Shown here piece after piece: positions 1 to 6,642 of a stretch of DNA of 11,679 nt; the first letter of the stretch is position 1; each line of letters starts with the position of its first letter. A program made the translations under genes and the position numbers. The DNA lies in assembly GCA_021775195.1 (NCBI GenBank), contig JAJFIG010000109.1:1-11679 (forward strand), read 5' to 3'. The stretch is from Rhodospirillales bacterium (lineage in GTDB: Bacteria > Pseudomonadota > Alphaproteobacteria > Rhodospirillales > 2-02-FULL-58-16). The notes beneath the pieces are model-generated. The model did no database searches, was not told where the DNA came from, and worked only from the letters and a program-made list of their open reading frames with translations.

Positions 1-2
1 GG

Positions 3-989
3 GTCACCGGTGCCCGCCGCGCCCATGGCATTTGGCAGGTGCGCCTCAGGGACCAGGAGACCGGCGACGAGCGCGACGTCCGCGCCGGCGCCCTGGTCAA
101 CGCCGGCGGCCCCTGGGTCCAGGACGTCCTCGACGGCGTCGTCGAGTGCACCGGTGGCGGCGCCGCCAACCACATCCGCCTGGTCAAGGGCAGCCACATC
201 GTCGTCCCCCGGCTCTACGACGGCGATCACGCCTACATCCTTCAGAACAGCGACCGCCGGGTGGTTTTCGTCATTCCCTACGAGGGGAATTTCTCCCTTA
301 TCGGCACCACCGAGGTCGGCGTCACCGGCGACCCCGGCGGCGCCAGCATGGACGACGCCGAGGCCGCCTATCTCTGCGACGCCGTCAACGCCTATTTCAA
401 CAAGGCGGTATCGCCGGCGGATGTCGTCTGGTCCTTCGCCGGTGTCCGGCCGCTGTTCGACGACGCCTCGGAAAGCGCCTCCGCCGTGACCCGCGAGTAC
501 GTCCTCGACCTGGACACCGCCGAAGGCCAGGCGCCGCTGCTTTCCGTCTTCGGCGGCAAGATCACCACCTACCGCTGCCTCGCCGAACAGGCCCTGGCCA
601 AACTCCGCGCCCATCTGCCGTCCATGGGTGAGCCGTGGACCGCCGACCGCCCCTTGCCCGGCGGATACATTCCCGACGCCGATTTCGCCGCTTTCACCGA
701 CGCCCTCGCCGCCGCCCATCCCGGGTTCGACGCCGAATTCCTGCAGGCCCTCGCCCGCCGCCACGGGACCTTGTGCCGCGACGTCCTTGGCGACGCCCGC
801 GGGAGGGCCGACCTGGGCACCGATTTCGGCGCCGGGCTGACGGCGCGGGAGGTCGACTACCTGATGGAACGGGAATGGGCGCGCCGGGCCGAGGACGTGC
901 TGTGGCGGCGGACCAAGTGCGGCCTCCACATGAACGAGGATCAGCGCCGGGCGGTGGCGGACTACATGGACAGCAGGCGGTCCGGGTAG
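3..989 (+). CDS. glpD: Aerobic glycerol-3-phosphate dehydrogenase, C-terminal part (5' end outside window)
   Basis: The frame is open from the window edge (first full codon at base 3) to TAG at 987-989, giving about 328 residues. The family is usually around 500 residues, so roughly the N-terminal third, with the FAD dinucleotide-binding motif, lies upstream of the window. The product is a membrane-associated FAD enzyme that oxidises sn-glycerol 3-phosphate to dihydroxyacetone phosphate and passes electrons to quinone. Visible family signatures are ALVNAGGPWV early in the fragment, the IRLVKGSHIVVP stretch, FVIPYEGNFSLIGTTE, the conserved GVRPLFDD and GGKITTYRCLAEQAL, and a C-terminal helical domain ending near RTKCGLHM. 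The GTG at base 39 is an internal codon, not the start, because coding similarity continues upstream of it. The 3' end overlaps the convergent phosphodiesterase gene by 28 bases. The two products act in consecutive steps of glycerophosphodiester breakdown. Identification is firm; the missing 5' end hides promoter and operon context. Confidence 0.93.
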   Translation, partial: VTGARRAHGIWQVRLRDQETGDERDVRAGALVNAGGPWVQDVLDGVVECTGGGAANHIRLVKGSHIVVPRLYDGDHAYILQNSDRRVVFVIPYEGNFSLIGTTEVGVTGDPGGASMDDAEAAYLCDAVNAYFNKAVSPADVVWSFAGVRPLFDDASESASAVTREYVLDLDTAEGQAPLLSVFGGKITTYRCLAEQALAKLRAHLPSMGEPWTADRPLPGGYIPDADFAAFTDALAAAHPGFDAEFLQALARRHGTLCRDVLGDARGRADLGTDFGAGLTAREVDYLMEREWARRAEDVLWRRTKCGLHMNEDQRRAVADYMDSRRSG

Positions 990-1705
990 TCGCTGACCAC
1001 CCCGTCGACACCCCAGGCAAAGAGGGCCTTGGCGCGCAGGGGCTCGTTCACGGTGTAGCAGCGCAGGAAGAACCCGGCCCCGGTGACGTCGGCCGCGGCG
1101 GTCGAGGTCAGGTCCTCGGCGCGGCAATGCAACGCCGTGCACGCCAACCCTTCCAGTTGGGCCCGCCAGTCCTTCGGCACCTTGAACACCAGCAGCGCCC
1201 GCTCGATCCCGGTTGCCGCCTCCCGCGCCGCCACCAGGGCCTCGGTCTTGAAGCTGGAAATCAGCGGCGGCGGCAGGTCTGCGGGCCACCGTTCGGCCAA
1301 TGCCTGGGCCACGGCGCGACCGGTCTCCGCCTCGCGGCCCGGGGTCGGCTTGATCTCGACGTTGGCGCCGAGGCCGAGTTCCGCCAGCAGGGCCAGGGCC
1401 TGATCCAGTGTCGGAATGGGCTCGCCTTTGAATTCCCTGCCGAACCAGGCTCCCGCGTCCAGGCGTTGCAGGTCCGCAAGATCGGTGTCCGCGGTCAAGC
1501 CGCGGGCCCCGGTGATCCGCTTCAGGGCGTCGTCGTGGAACAGAATGACGTGCCCGTCCCGGCTCAGCATGGTGTCGAATTCGACCCATTGGGCGCCCAG
1601 CTCCGCCGCCTTGCGGATACCGGCCAGGGTGTTCTCCGGCGCATGCCCCGCCGCCCCCCGGTGGCCGATGACCCGCGGCAGCCGATCCCGAGGCCGATCC
1701 GTCAC
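962..1705 (-). CDS. ugpQ: Glycerophosphodiester phosphodiesterase (cytoplasmic, UgpQ type)
   Basis: A 247-residue GDPD-family TIM barrel, the usual size for cytoplasmic UgpQ. It hydrolyses glycerophosphodiesters to sn-glycerol 3-phosphate plus an alcohol. Metal and catalytic motifs are visible in order: HRG at 15-17 followed by APENT (22-26), VEFD at 41-44, FHDD at 56-59 and NVEIKP at 115-120. The ending FAWGVDGVVSDYPDRLL is also typical. No signal peptide or membrane segment is seen, so it should act in the cytoplasm. The start is GTG at 1705-1703. It has no strong ribosome-binding site, only a G-rich stretch, but it places the HRG motif at the normal distance from the N terminus. The gene is convergent with glpD and the two 3' ends overlap, so each stop codon lies inside the other gene. 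The product is the substrate of GlpD, which supports a shared pathway. The symbol is by family resemblance; no ugp transporter is visible beside it. Confidence 0.9.
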   Translation of the reverse strand: MTDRPRDRLPRVIGHRGAAGHAPENTLAGIRKAAELGAQWVEFDTMLSRDGHVILFHDDALKRITGARGLTADTDLADLQRLDAGAWFGREFKGEPIPTLDQALALLAELGLGANVEIKPTPGREAETGRAVAQALAERWPADLPPPLISSFKTEALVAAREAATGIERALLVFKVPKDWRAQLEGLACTALHCRAEDLTSTAAADVTGAGFFLRCYTVNEPLRAKALFAWGVDGVVSDYPDRLLSM

Positions 1706-2005
1706 CGCCGCCCCGCCGGTTGGAAGGGAGTGTCTGCGCCTGTCATCGCTGTGTCCGTCCCAGGTTGCCCTTTTGCGCCCCGGACCATAGCACGGTGAAC
1801 GGGTGGCGGTTCAACGGCCCTCGTTCCTGGGGCGTCCGCGGCGGCATCGGCATCGAACACAAGGCCGGTTTGTACAAGGTGATGAAGTCCCAGGACGAAG
1901 GCTGATCAGGCCCCAAAACGCCGCCCAGCTTGTCGAAGCCGCCCCGACTGGATACCCTGATGTTGCGAATCCCAGGGTTCGCGCGCAACCAGGAACGGCC
2001 GGCTC
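1706..2005. other. Intergenic region upstream of dctB; no gene supported
   Basis: This stretch lies between the divergent ugpQ and dctB genes and should hold the promoters of both, but I see no convincing sigma-70 or sigma-54 element. A short plus-strand frame from GTG 1795 to the TGA at 1903-1905 encodes about 36 residues ending EHKAGLYKVMKSQDEG. It has no ribosome-binding site and I do not recognise it; it may be a relic or chance. A small inverted repeat, GCGAA (1965-1969) and TTCGC (1978-1982), lies 23 bases before the dctB start and could form a weak hairpin in the leader. Confidence 0.4.
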
Positions 2006-3964
2006 ATGAACGCAAATTCCGAGACCGCATCGCCCGCCATAGACGCCGCCTCCGACGATGCCCTGGCACCGCCGGCCTCGACCGCCATGCGTACCGGGCG
2101 GACGCCGTGGCTGATCGCCGCCGCCATGGCGGTCCTCCTGCCCCTGACCCTCTGGCAGGCCGCCCATTGGGCCGAGAAGGCGGCCCTGCAGGCGGTCCGC
2201 GACGAGGGCATCAAGAACCTGATCCTCTATATTTCCAACCTTGAAAGCGAGTTGGAGAAGTACGAGTACCTGCCCCTGATCCTCGCCGAGGAGAAGGACA
2301 TCATCCAACTCCTCCAACATCCCCGAGACGATGCCCACCGGGCCATCGCCAACAGCGCCCTGGAAAAGATCAACGCCTTCGCCGAGGCCTCCGCCACCTA
2401 TGTCATGGCCAGCGACGGAACCACTCTCGCGTCCAGCAACTGGAACACGGACAAGTCCTTTGTCGGCAAGAACTTCAAGTTCCGTCCCTATTTCCAGACC
2501 GCCATGCGGGGCAAGGCCGGACATTATTTCGCCCTCGGCACGACCTCCAACAAGCCCGGCTACTACCTCTCCCACCCCATCCATCTGGAAGAGGGGATTT
2601 TCGGTGTCATTGTCGTCAAGGTCAGCATGGAACGCCTGGAACGGACATGGGCACAGGGACCGACCCAGGTCATCGTCACCGACGCCAACGACGTCGTCTT
2701 CATTTCCAGCCAGGAGGATTGGAGGTTCCGCACCCTGCGCCCGCTGCCCCCCGACGAGGCCGAAAAGATCAAGGCCACCCGCCAGTATCACGACGCCCCC
2801 CTGCTGCCCCTGCCGATCCGCGTCAAGGAGGAGCTCGGCGGCGGCGACCGCGTCGTCACCATCGCCGGGATTGGAGAAGGACCAGGCCGCCAACCCAGGT
2901 CAACCGACTACCTGATGCAGACCACCAACGTCGCCAACATCACCTGGAACTTTCATGCCCTGTCCCGGGTGTCGGAAGTCGCCGCCGCGGTCTACAGCGC
3001 CATGGCCGCCGCTGGCCTGGTCTTCCTGATCGCCTTCCTGGGCGTGCTCTACCTGATCCAGCGCCGGCTCCGCTTCCGCGACCGTCTCGCTTACCAGCAG
3101 CAGGTAGCCGACACCCTGAAGACGGCCCGCGACGAGCTCGAGGTCCGGGTCAGCGACCGCACCGCCGACCTCCATGCCAGCAACGTCCACCTGCGCCGGG
3201 AAATCGGGGAACGGGAGCGCACCGAGAAAACCCTGCGCCAGACCCAGGACGAATTGGTCCAGGCCGGCAAGCTCGCGGTCCTGGGCGAGATCACCACCGG
3301 CATCAACCACGAACTGAACCAGCCCCTGGGCGCCATCCGCTCCTACGCCGACAACGCCCGCACCTACCTCGATCGCGACCGCGCCGGCGAGGCTCGGGAG
3401 AACCTAGTCACCATTTCCGAGCTTACCGAGCGCATGGGCGCGACCATCGCCCGGCTCAAGGGCTTCGCCCGCAAAGGCACCGGCGATGCAGAGCCCGTGA
3501 TCATCGTCCGCGCCGTCACCAACGCCCTCGACCTGCTGGCGGCCCGGTTCAGGAACGACGGGATCGAGGTCGCCGCCGACCTGCCCGGTGACCCCCTTAT
3601 GGTCATGGGCGGATCGGTGCGCCTTGAGCAAGTCTTCGTCAACCTGCTGAGCAACGCCGTCGACGCCATGAAGGACAGCGCCCGGCGGGTTCTCTCGGTC
3701 CGCCTGGAGGAAGCCCTGGAAACGCTTACCGTCTTCGTCGAGGACACCGGTACCGGTATCGCCGAAGACGACGCCGGCCGCATCTTCGACCCCTTCTTCA
3801 CCACCAAGGATGTGGGCAAGGGCCTGGGCCTGGGCCTTTCCATCACCTACGGCATCGTCAAGGACTTCGGCGGCGACATAACCGCCGCCAATCGCCCCGG
3901 CGGCGGCGCCGTCTTCGCCGTCACCCTGCGCCGCGCCGAAGCGGCGGCGGAGGACCGCCCATGA
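2006..3964 (+). CDS. dctB: C4-dicarboxylate sensor histidine kinase DctB
   Basis: A 652-residue membrane sensor kinase. After a polar N terminus, one membrane helix lies at about 35-54. A periplasmic double-Cache-type sensor follows at roughly 56-325, with the signature RPYF at 160-163 and an ALGTTSNKPGYYLS stretch. A second helix lies at about 329-353, then a coiled-coil linker and the kinase core. The phospho-acceptor is H435 in the INHELNQPL H-box. The ATPase domain has an N-box with N546 and N550 (NLLSNAVDAM), DTGTGI from D580, DPFFTTK and a GLGLGLS G2 box. In the known family, C4-dicarboxylate binding outside triggers phosphorylation of DctD. The neighbours support this: dctD overlaps by four bases and a dicarboxylate TRAP operon lies downstream. 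The start at 2006 has AGGA at 1991-1994, a rather long spacing. An alternative ATG at 2087 (M28) would still keep the first helix. The function is confident; the exact ligand is inferred. Confidence 0.93.
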   Translation: MNANSETASPAIDAASDDALAPPASTAMRTGRTPWLIAAAMAVLLPLTLWQAAHWAEKAALQAVRDEGIKNLILYISNLESELEKYEYLPLILAEEKDIIQLLQHPRDDAHRAIANSALEKINAFAEASATYVMASDGTTLASSNWNTDKSFVGKNFKFRPYFQTAMRGKAGHYFALGTTSNKPGYYLSHPIHLEEGIFGVIVVKVSMERLERTWAQGPTQVIVTDANDVVFISSQEDWRFRTLRPLPPDEAEKIKATRQYHDAPLLPLPIRVKEELGGGDRVVTIAGIGEGPGRQPRSTDYLMQTTNVANITWNFHALSRVSEVAAAVYSAMAAAGLVFLIAFLGVLYLIQRRLRFRDRLAYQQQVADTLKTARDELEVRVSDRTADLHASNVHLRREIGERERTEKTLRQTQDELVQAGKLAVLGEITTGINHELNQPLGAIRSYADNARTYLDRDRAGEARENLVTISELTERMGATIARLKGFARKGTGDAEPVIIVRAVTNALDLLAARFRNDGIEVAADLPGDPLMVMGGSVRLEQVFVNLLSNAVDAMKDSARRVLSVRLEEALETLTVFVEDTGTGIAEDDAGRIFDPFFTTKDVGKGLGLGLSITYGIVKDFGGDITAANRPGGGAVFAVTLRRAEAAAEDRP

Positions 3965-5316
3965 ACGCCCCGGACCCGGTCATCTTCATCGACGACGAGA
4001 CCCATGTACGCACCGCCGGACGCCAGACCCTGGAACTGGCGGGCTACGACGTCACCTGCCTGGAATCGGCCGCCGCCGCCCTCGACCACATCGCCCTCGA
4101 CTGGCCGGGGATCGTGGTCTGCGACATCAAGATGCCGGGCATGGACGGCCTGACCTTCCTGCAGCGCGCCCGGGACATCGACACCGACCTCCCGGTGGTC
4201 CTGATCACCGGCCACGGCGACATCGCCATGGCGGTCAAGGCCATCCGCGACGGCGCCTACGATTTCATCGAAAAGCCGTACGCCGCCGACCTGCTGGTCG
4301 ACGCCGTCAGCCGGGCCAAGGAGAAGCGCCGCCTGACCCTGGAGAACCGGGAGCTCCGCCGCGAGCTCGAAATCCAGGACGGATCGGGCCCGCGGATCAT
4401 CGGCCGCACACCGGCCATGCGCCAGTTGCGCCGCCTCATCGCCACCATCGCCGAGACCGAAACCGATATACTGATTCAGGGTGAGACAGGCACCGGCAAG
4501 GAACTGGTCGCGAGTTGCCTGCACGAACTGAGCCGGCGCCGGGACAACAACTTCGTCGCCGTCAACTGCGGCGCCATCCCCGAGAACCTGATCGAAAGCG
4601 AACTCTTCGGCCACGAACCTGGCGCTTTCACCGGCGCCCAGAAGCGCCGCATCGGCAAGTTCGAACACGCCGACGGCGGCACCATGTTCCTGGACGAAAT
4701 CGAGAGCATGCCGCTCAACCTTCAGGTCCGCCTGTTGCGCGTCCTCCAGGAACGCGCCATCGAGCGCCTGGGCTCCAATACGGTCATCCCGCTCAACCTA
4801 CGCGTCGTCGCCGCGGCCAAGGTCGACCTCAAGCAGGCCTCCGACGACGATACCTTCCGCCAGGACCTCTATTACCGGCTCAACGTCGTCACCCTGGAAA
4901 TTCCGCCCCTGCGTGAACGCCTCGAGGACATCCCCCTGCTGTTCCACCATTTCGTCATGGACGCAGCGCTCCGCCACGACCGCGAGGTGCCGATGCTGAC
5001 CGGCGATCAGATGCGCGGCCTCATGGCCCACGACTGGCCCGGCAACGTCCGCGAACTGCAAAACATCGCCGAACGCTTCGTCCTCTTCTTCAACGGCCAG
5101 GCCGGCGACCTTCAATCCGTCATCGACGGCTTCGGCGGCGGCACCGACATGAACCTGGCCCAGCAGGTCGAGACCTTCGAGAAGAGCCTCATCGCCCAGG
5201 AACTGGCGCGCCACAAGGGCGACATGAAAAAGACCCTCGCCGCCCTGGGAACGCCGCGCAAGACTCTCTACGACAAGATGCGCAAGTACAGCCTCAGCCG
5301 CGACGACTTCCGCTGA
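3961..5316 (+). CDS. dctD: Sigma-54-dependent response regulator DctD
   Basis: A 451-residue NtrC-class activator with three domains. The receiver (about 5-120) has acidic-pocket residues D11 and D12, phospho-acceptor D55 in [13 protein letters not shown]83 and K105. The AAA+ domain (about 145-385) has Walker A GETGTGKE with K180, the sigma-54 contact loop GAFTGA at 221-226, Walker B MFLDEI with D245 and E246, and an arginine-rich [10 protein letters not shown] segment. The C-terminal Fis-type helix-turn-helix (about 405-445) includes [16 protein letters not shown]. The ATG overlaps the dctB stop as ATGA (3961-3964), indicating translational coupling and one transcript. When phosphorylated by DctB it should bind upstream sites and use ATP hydrolysis to open sigma-54 promoters. 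Two perfect or near-perfect sigma-54 promoters flank the downstream dctP genes, with paired candidate sites between them. Naming the protein DctD rather than another NtrC-like regulator relies on its DctB partner and the TRAP genes. Confidence 0.93.
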   Translation: MNAPDPVIFIDDETHVRTAGRQTLELAGYDVTCLESAAAALDHIALDWPGIVVCDIKMPGMDGLTFLQRARDIDTDLPVVLITGHGDIAMAVKAIRDGAYDFIEKPYAADLLVDAVSRAKEKRRLTLENRELRRELEIQDGSGPRIIGRTPAMRQLRRLIATIAETETDILIQGETGTGKELVASCLHELSRRRDNNFVAVNCGAIPENLIESELFGHEPGAFTGAQKRRIGKFEHADGGTMFLDEIESMPLNLQVRLLRVLQERAIERLGSNTVIPLNLRVVAAAKVDLKQASDDDTFRQDLYYRLNVVTLEIPPLRERLEDIPLLFHHFVMDAALRHDREVPMLTGDQMRGLMAHDWPGNVRELQNIAERFVLFFNGQAGDLQSVIDGFGGGTDMNLAQQVETFEKSLIAQELARHKGDMKKTLAALGTPRKTLYDKMRKYSLSRDDFR

Positions 5317-5332
5317 GGGCGGCGGCGGGACG

Positions 5333-5375
5333 GGCGGTGGAGATAGGTGATCAGAGAAGATCGTTCTCCCACGCC
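5333..5375 (+). terminator. Imperfect stem-loop after dctD, possible terminator
   Basis: Arms 5333-5343 (GGCGGTGGAGA) and 5365-5375 (TCTCCCACGCC) pair imperfectly, about nine of eleven positions. A nested GATC-AGAGAA-GATC stem lies inside. The structure begins 17 bases after the dctD stop. There is no T tract, so intrinsic termination is uncertain; it could simply protect the 3' end. Confidence 0.3.
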
Positions 5376-5430
5376 AACCCCCTCAACGGATGGCGTCTAT
5401 CCGCTGCCAACCCCAAGGATTCAACGAAAG

Positions 5431-5447
5431 TGTCGGGATTCTTTACA
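5431..5447 (+). promoter_or_regulatory. Activator-like box, copy 1 (distal) of three upstream of PEP-CTERM gene
   Basis: The sequence is TGTCGGGATTCTTTACA. Preceded by AAAG, it is identical over 21 bases to copy 3, 221 bases downstream. The flanks extend it into a perfect dyad: GAAAGTGT (5426-5433), 11 bases, ACACTTTC (5445-5452). A dyad with an 11-base centre fits a dimeric Fis-type regulator. It sits about 300 bases upstream of the -24 element. The regulator is not identified; a PrsR-like protein is an inference from the PEP-CTERM gene. Confidence 0.7.
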
Positions 5448-5538
5448 CTTTCGCCCGCCGCCTGATATCCGTTAGAAAATTGAAAACAAAGGCATAATTT
5501 CGCCCGGGCTGTCATGATTCCCAATTGTGGGTTTCAAG

Positions 5539-5555
5539 TGTCGGAATTCTTTACG
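5539..5555 (+). promoter_or_regulatory. Activator-like box, copy 2 (middle), slightly degenerate
   Basis: The sequence is TGTCGGAATTCTTTACG, two mismatches from copies 1 and 3. It starts 108 bases after copy 1 and 113 bases before copy 3. The right half-site ends ACG instead of ACA, so the dyad is weaker. The similar spacing suggests a designed array rather than chance. Confidence 0.65.
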
Positions 5556-5585
5556 CCTGGCAATCGATGCCTTTGATAGACATAA

Positions 5586-5601
5586 CTTATTGTAAAATAA
5601 G
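5586..5601. repeat. Small AT-rich inverted repeat
   Basis: CTTATT, four bases, AATAAG form a perfect six-base inverted repeat between box copies 2 and 3. It may be a minor binding site or just a product of local AT richness; I assign no role. Confidence 0.3.
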
Positions 5602-5651
5602 GCAGAACAATGATCGCGCTGGCCTGCGCCGCCCGCGATATTCCCGAAAAG

Positions 5652-5668
5652 TGTCGGGATTCTTTACA
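5652..5668 (+). promoter_or_regulatory. Activator-like box, copy 3 (proximal)
   Basis: The sequence is TGTCGGGATTCTTTACA, identical to copy 1. The outer arms AAAAGTGT and ACAATTTT pair at seven of eight positions. The box ends 63 bases before the sigma-54 promoter, a usual distance for an upstream activator site working through DNA looping. It differs from the 18-bp sites between the dctP genes, so a different activator is likely. Confidence 0.7.
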
Positions 5669-5674
5669 ATTTTG

Positions 5675-5693
5675 GATTGGACGAATTCCAATC
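5675..5693. promoter_or_regulatory. 19-bp perfect palindrome between box 3 and the sigma-54 promoter
   Basis: GATTGGA-CGAAT-TCCAATC is a perfect seven-base dyad around a five-base centre. It lies just after box 3 and 38 bases before the -24 element. The position suits an operator or a second regulator; no family is recognised. Confidence 0.45.
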
Positions 5694-5731
5694 GACCCCC
5701 CAAGCCTTTGGCGAACAACAAAACCACAATT

Positions 5732-5748
5732 TTGGCATGGTTTTTGCA
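5732..5748 (+). promoter_or_regulatory. Sigma-54 promoter of the PEP-CTERM gene
   Basis: TTGGCATGGTTTTTGCA matches the consensus YTGGCACGRNNNTTGCW at all but one position (T for C). The GG of the -24 element (5734-5735) and GC of the -12 element (5746-5747) are separated by ten bases, as required. Transcription would start near 5759, giving a leader of about 20 bases with GGGAGG before the ATG at 5780. Such promoters need an ATP-driven activator, which fits the upstream boxes. Confidence 0.85.
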
Positions 5749-5779
5749 AAGGTATGCTGAAGGACATTGGGAGGTTGAT

Positions 5780-6568
5780 ATGCTCAGTCGCTTGTGGATC
5801 GGCCCGCTTTCCGTGGTTGCGACCTTGACGATGGCAATGCCGGCCTCGGCGGCACCCATCAGCGGCAATCTTCTCGACAACCCGAGTTTCGAAACCCTGG
5901 AGAACATCTGCTGCACCTTCAACGGGGCGGGCAATCTGCTGCCGACCAGTTTCGCCGACGATTGGCGAGGCGAACTGGCGTCGATCGTAACCGCGGGCAG
6001 CATTACGCCCGCGGACGGAACCCGAATGCTGCAGTTCGTTGCGACAGGGGCTGGTCCCGCGCATACTTTCAATTCATCGGAAGTGTTCCAGATTGTCGAC
6101 GTCAGCGGATTTGCCGCCCAGATCGCCGGCGGCGATGTAGTCGCTCAAGGCAACTTCTTTGCCAATCGTGTCGCCGGCGACGATCAAACTGATACGCGCT
6201 TCCTGGTTCACGTCTTGGCCATGACCGGTGCCGAAAGCGCCTTCCCATTCAATATCGCCGACGGGACGGGGGTTTTCCGGCTTGCGGAAGCTGCCGTCAA
6301 TTTCGATACCGATGCCGATGTTTCGACCTGGCAGGAAGTGAGTGTCACTTTGCCAATCCCGGTTGGAACGACCTATTTGGGCATCCGTGTCGGGGCAGTG
6401 GAGAACGTGGTCAATGACACGTCGGCGCCGGAATTCGATGGCCACTTTGCCGACAAAGCCTTCCTCGGCCTCGTCAGCACGGCCGATATTCCCGAACCAA
6501 CCACCCTGGCGTTGTTCGCCTTCGGCCTCATTGGTATGGGGACCATGAGGCGACGGCTGCACAACTGA
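5780..6568 (+). CDS. Secreted PEP-CTERM sorting-domain protein
   Basis: A 262-residue exported protein. An N-terminal signal peptide (about 1-24, ending in an AxA-type site, PASAA) precedes a mature part beginning SGNLLDNPSFE. That opening is common in secreted beta-sandwich or carbohydrate-binding-like domains, but I cannot assign a domain. The C terminus carries the tripartite PEP-CTERM signal: P238-E239-P240, a hydrophobic helix (about 241-255) and the basic tail MRRR (256-259). In known systems exosortase cleaves here and the protein is linked to exopolysaccharide-dependent surface or biofilm material; no exosortase gene is in this window. An unusual Cys44-Cys45 pair is the only cysteine pair seen. 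The ATG at 5780 is chosen because GGGAGG (5769-5774) lies five bases upstream and a signal peptide follows directly. The frame is open further upstream to 5525, but that part crosses the promoter. Base use is AT-richer than the neighbours, hinting at different ancestry. Expression should depend on sigma-54. Its specific function is unknown. Confidence 0.88.
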   Translation: MLSRLWIGPLSVVATLTMAMPASAAPISGNLLDNPSFETLENICCTFNGAGNLLPTSFADDWRGELASIVTAGSITPADGTRMLQFVATGAGPAHTFNSSEVFQIVDVSGFAAQIAGGDVVAQGNFFANRVAGDDQTDTRFLVHVLAMTGAESAFPFNIADGTGVFRLAEAAVNFDTDADVSTWQEVSVTLPIPVGTTYLGIRVGAVENVVNDTSAPEFDGHFADKAFLGLVSTADIPEPTTLALFAFGLIGMGTMRRRLHN

Positions 6569-6592
6569 ACAAAAAAAATACCAGGGAGGCCG

Positions 6593-6620
6593 AAACGGCG
6601 GTTCCTCGGAACCGCCGTTT
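6593..6620. terminator. Strong hairpin terminator between converging PEP-CTERM and dctP-like genes
   Basis: The 12-base arms AAACGGCGGTTC (6593-6604) and GAACCGCCGTTT (6609-6620) pair perfectly around CTCG. The plus-strand stem ends in TTTCTT. It lies 24 bases after the PEP-CTERM stop and 22 bases beyond the minus-strand gene's stop, so it can serve both directions. The T run facing the minus strand (6571-6578 as A on plus) is some distance from the stem. Confidence 0.8.
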
Positions 6621-6642
6621 CTTATCAGATTGAAGGTTGGTA

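Noticed and set aside
635..1798. Plus-strand open frame of 387 codons across the glpD and ugpQ ends
   Set aside because: Arginine- and proline-rich translation, spanning two real genes in the wrong frames.
1811..2893. Minus-strand open frame of 360 codons opposite dctB
   Set aside because: It lies opposite the well-supported sensor domain, has low-complexity G, D and V content and no recognisable motif or start signal.
3847..4668. Minus-strand open frame of 273 codons opposite dctD
   Set aside because: It is antisense to the receiver and AAA+ domains with clear catalytic motifs; no independent support.
5431..5668. The three boxes considered as a CRISPR array
   Set aside because: Only three units, one degenerate, with spacers near 90 bases and a promoter directly after; regulatory sites fit far better.
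5525..5779. Upstream extension of the PEP-CTERM reading frame
   Set aside because: It runs through box 3, the palindrome and the sigma-54 promoter; the ATG at 5780 has a good ribosome-binding site and starts the signal peptide.
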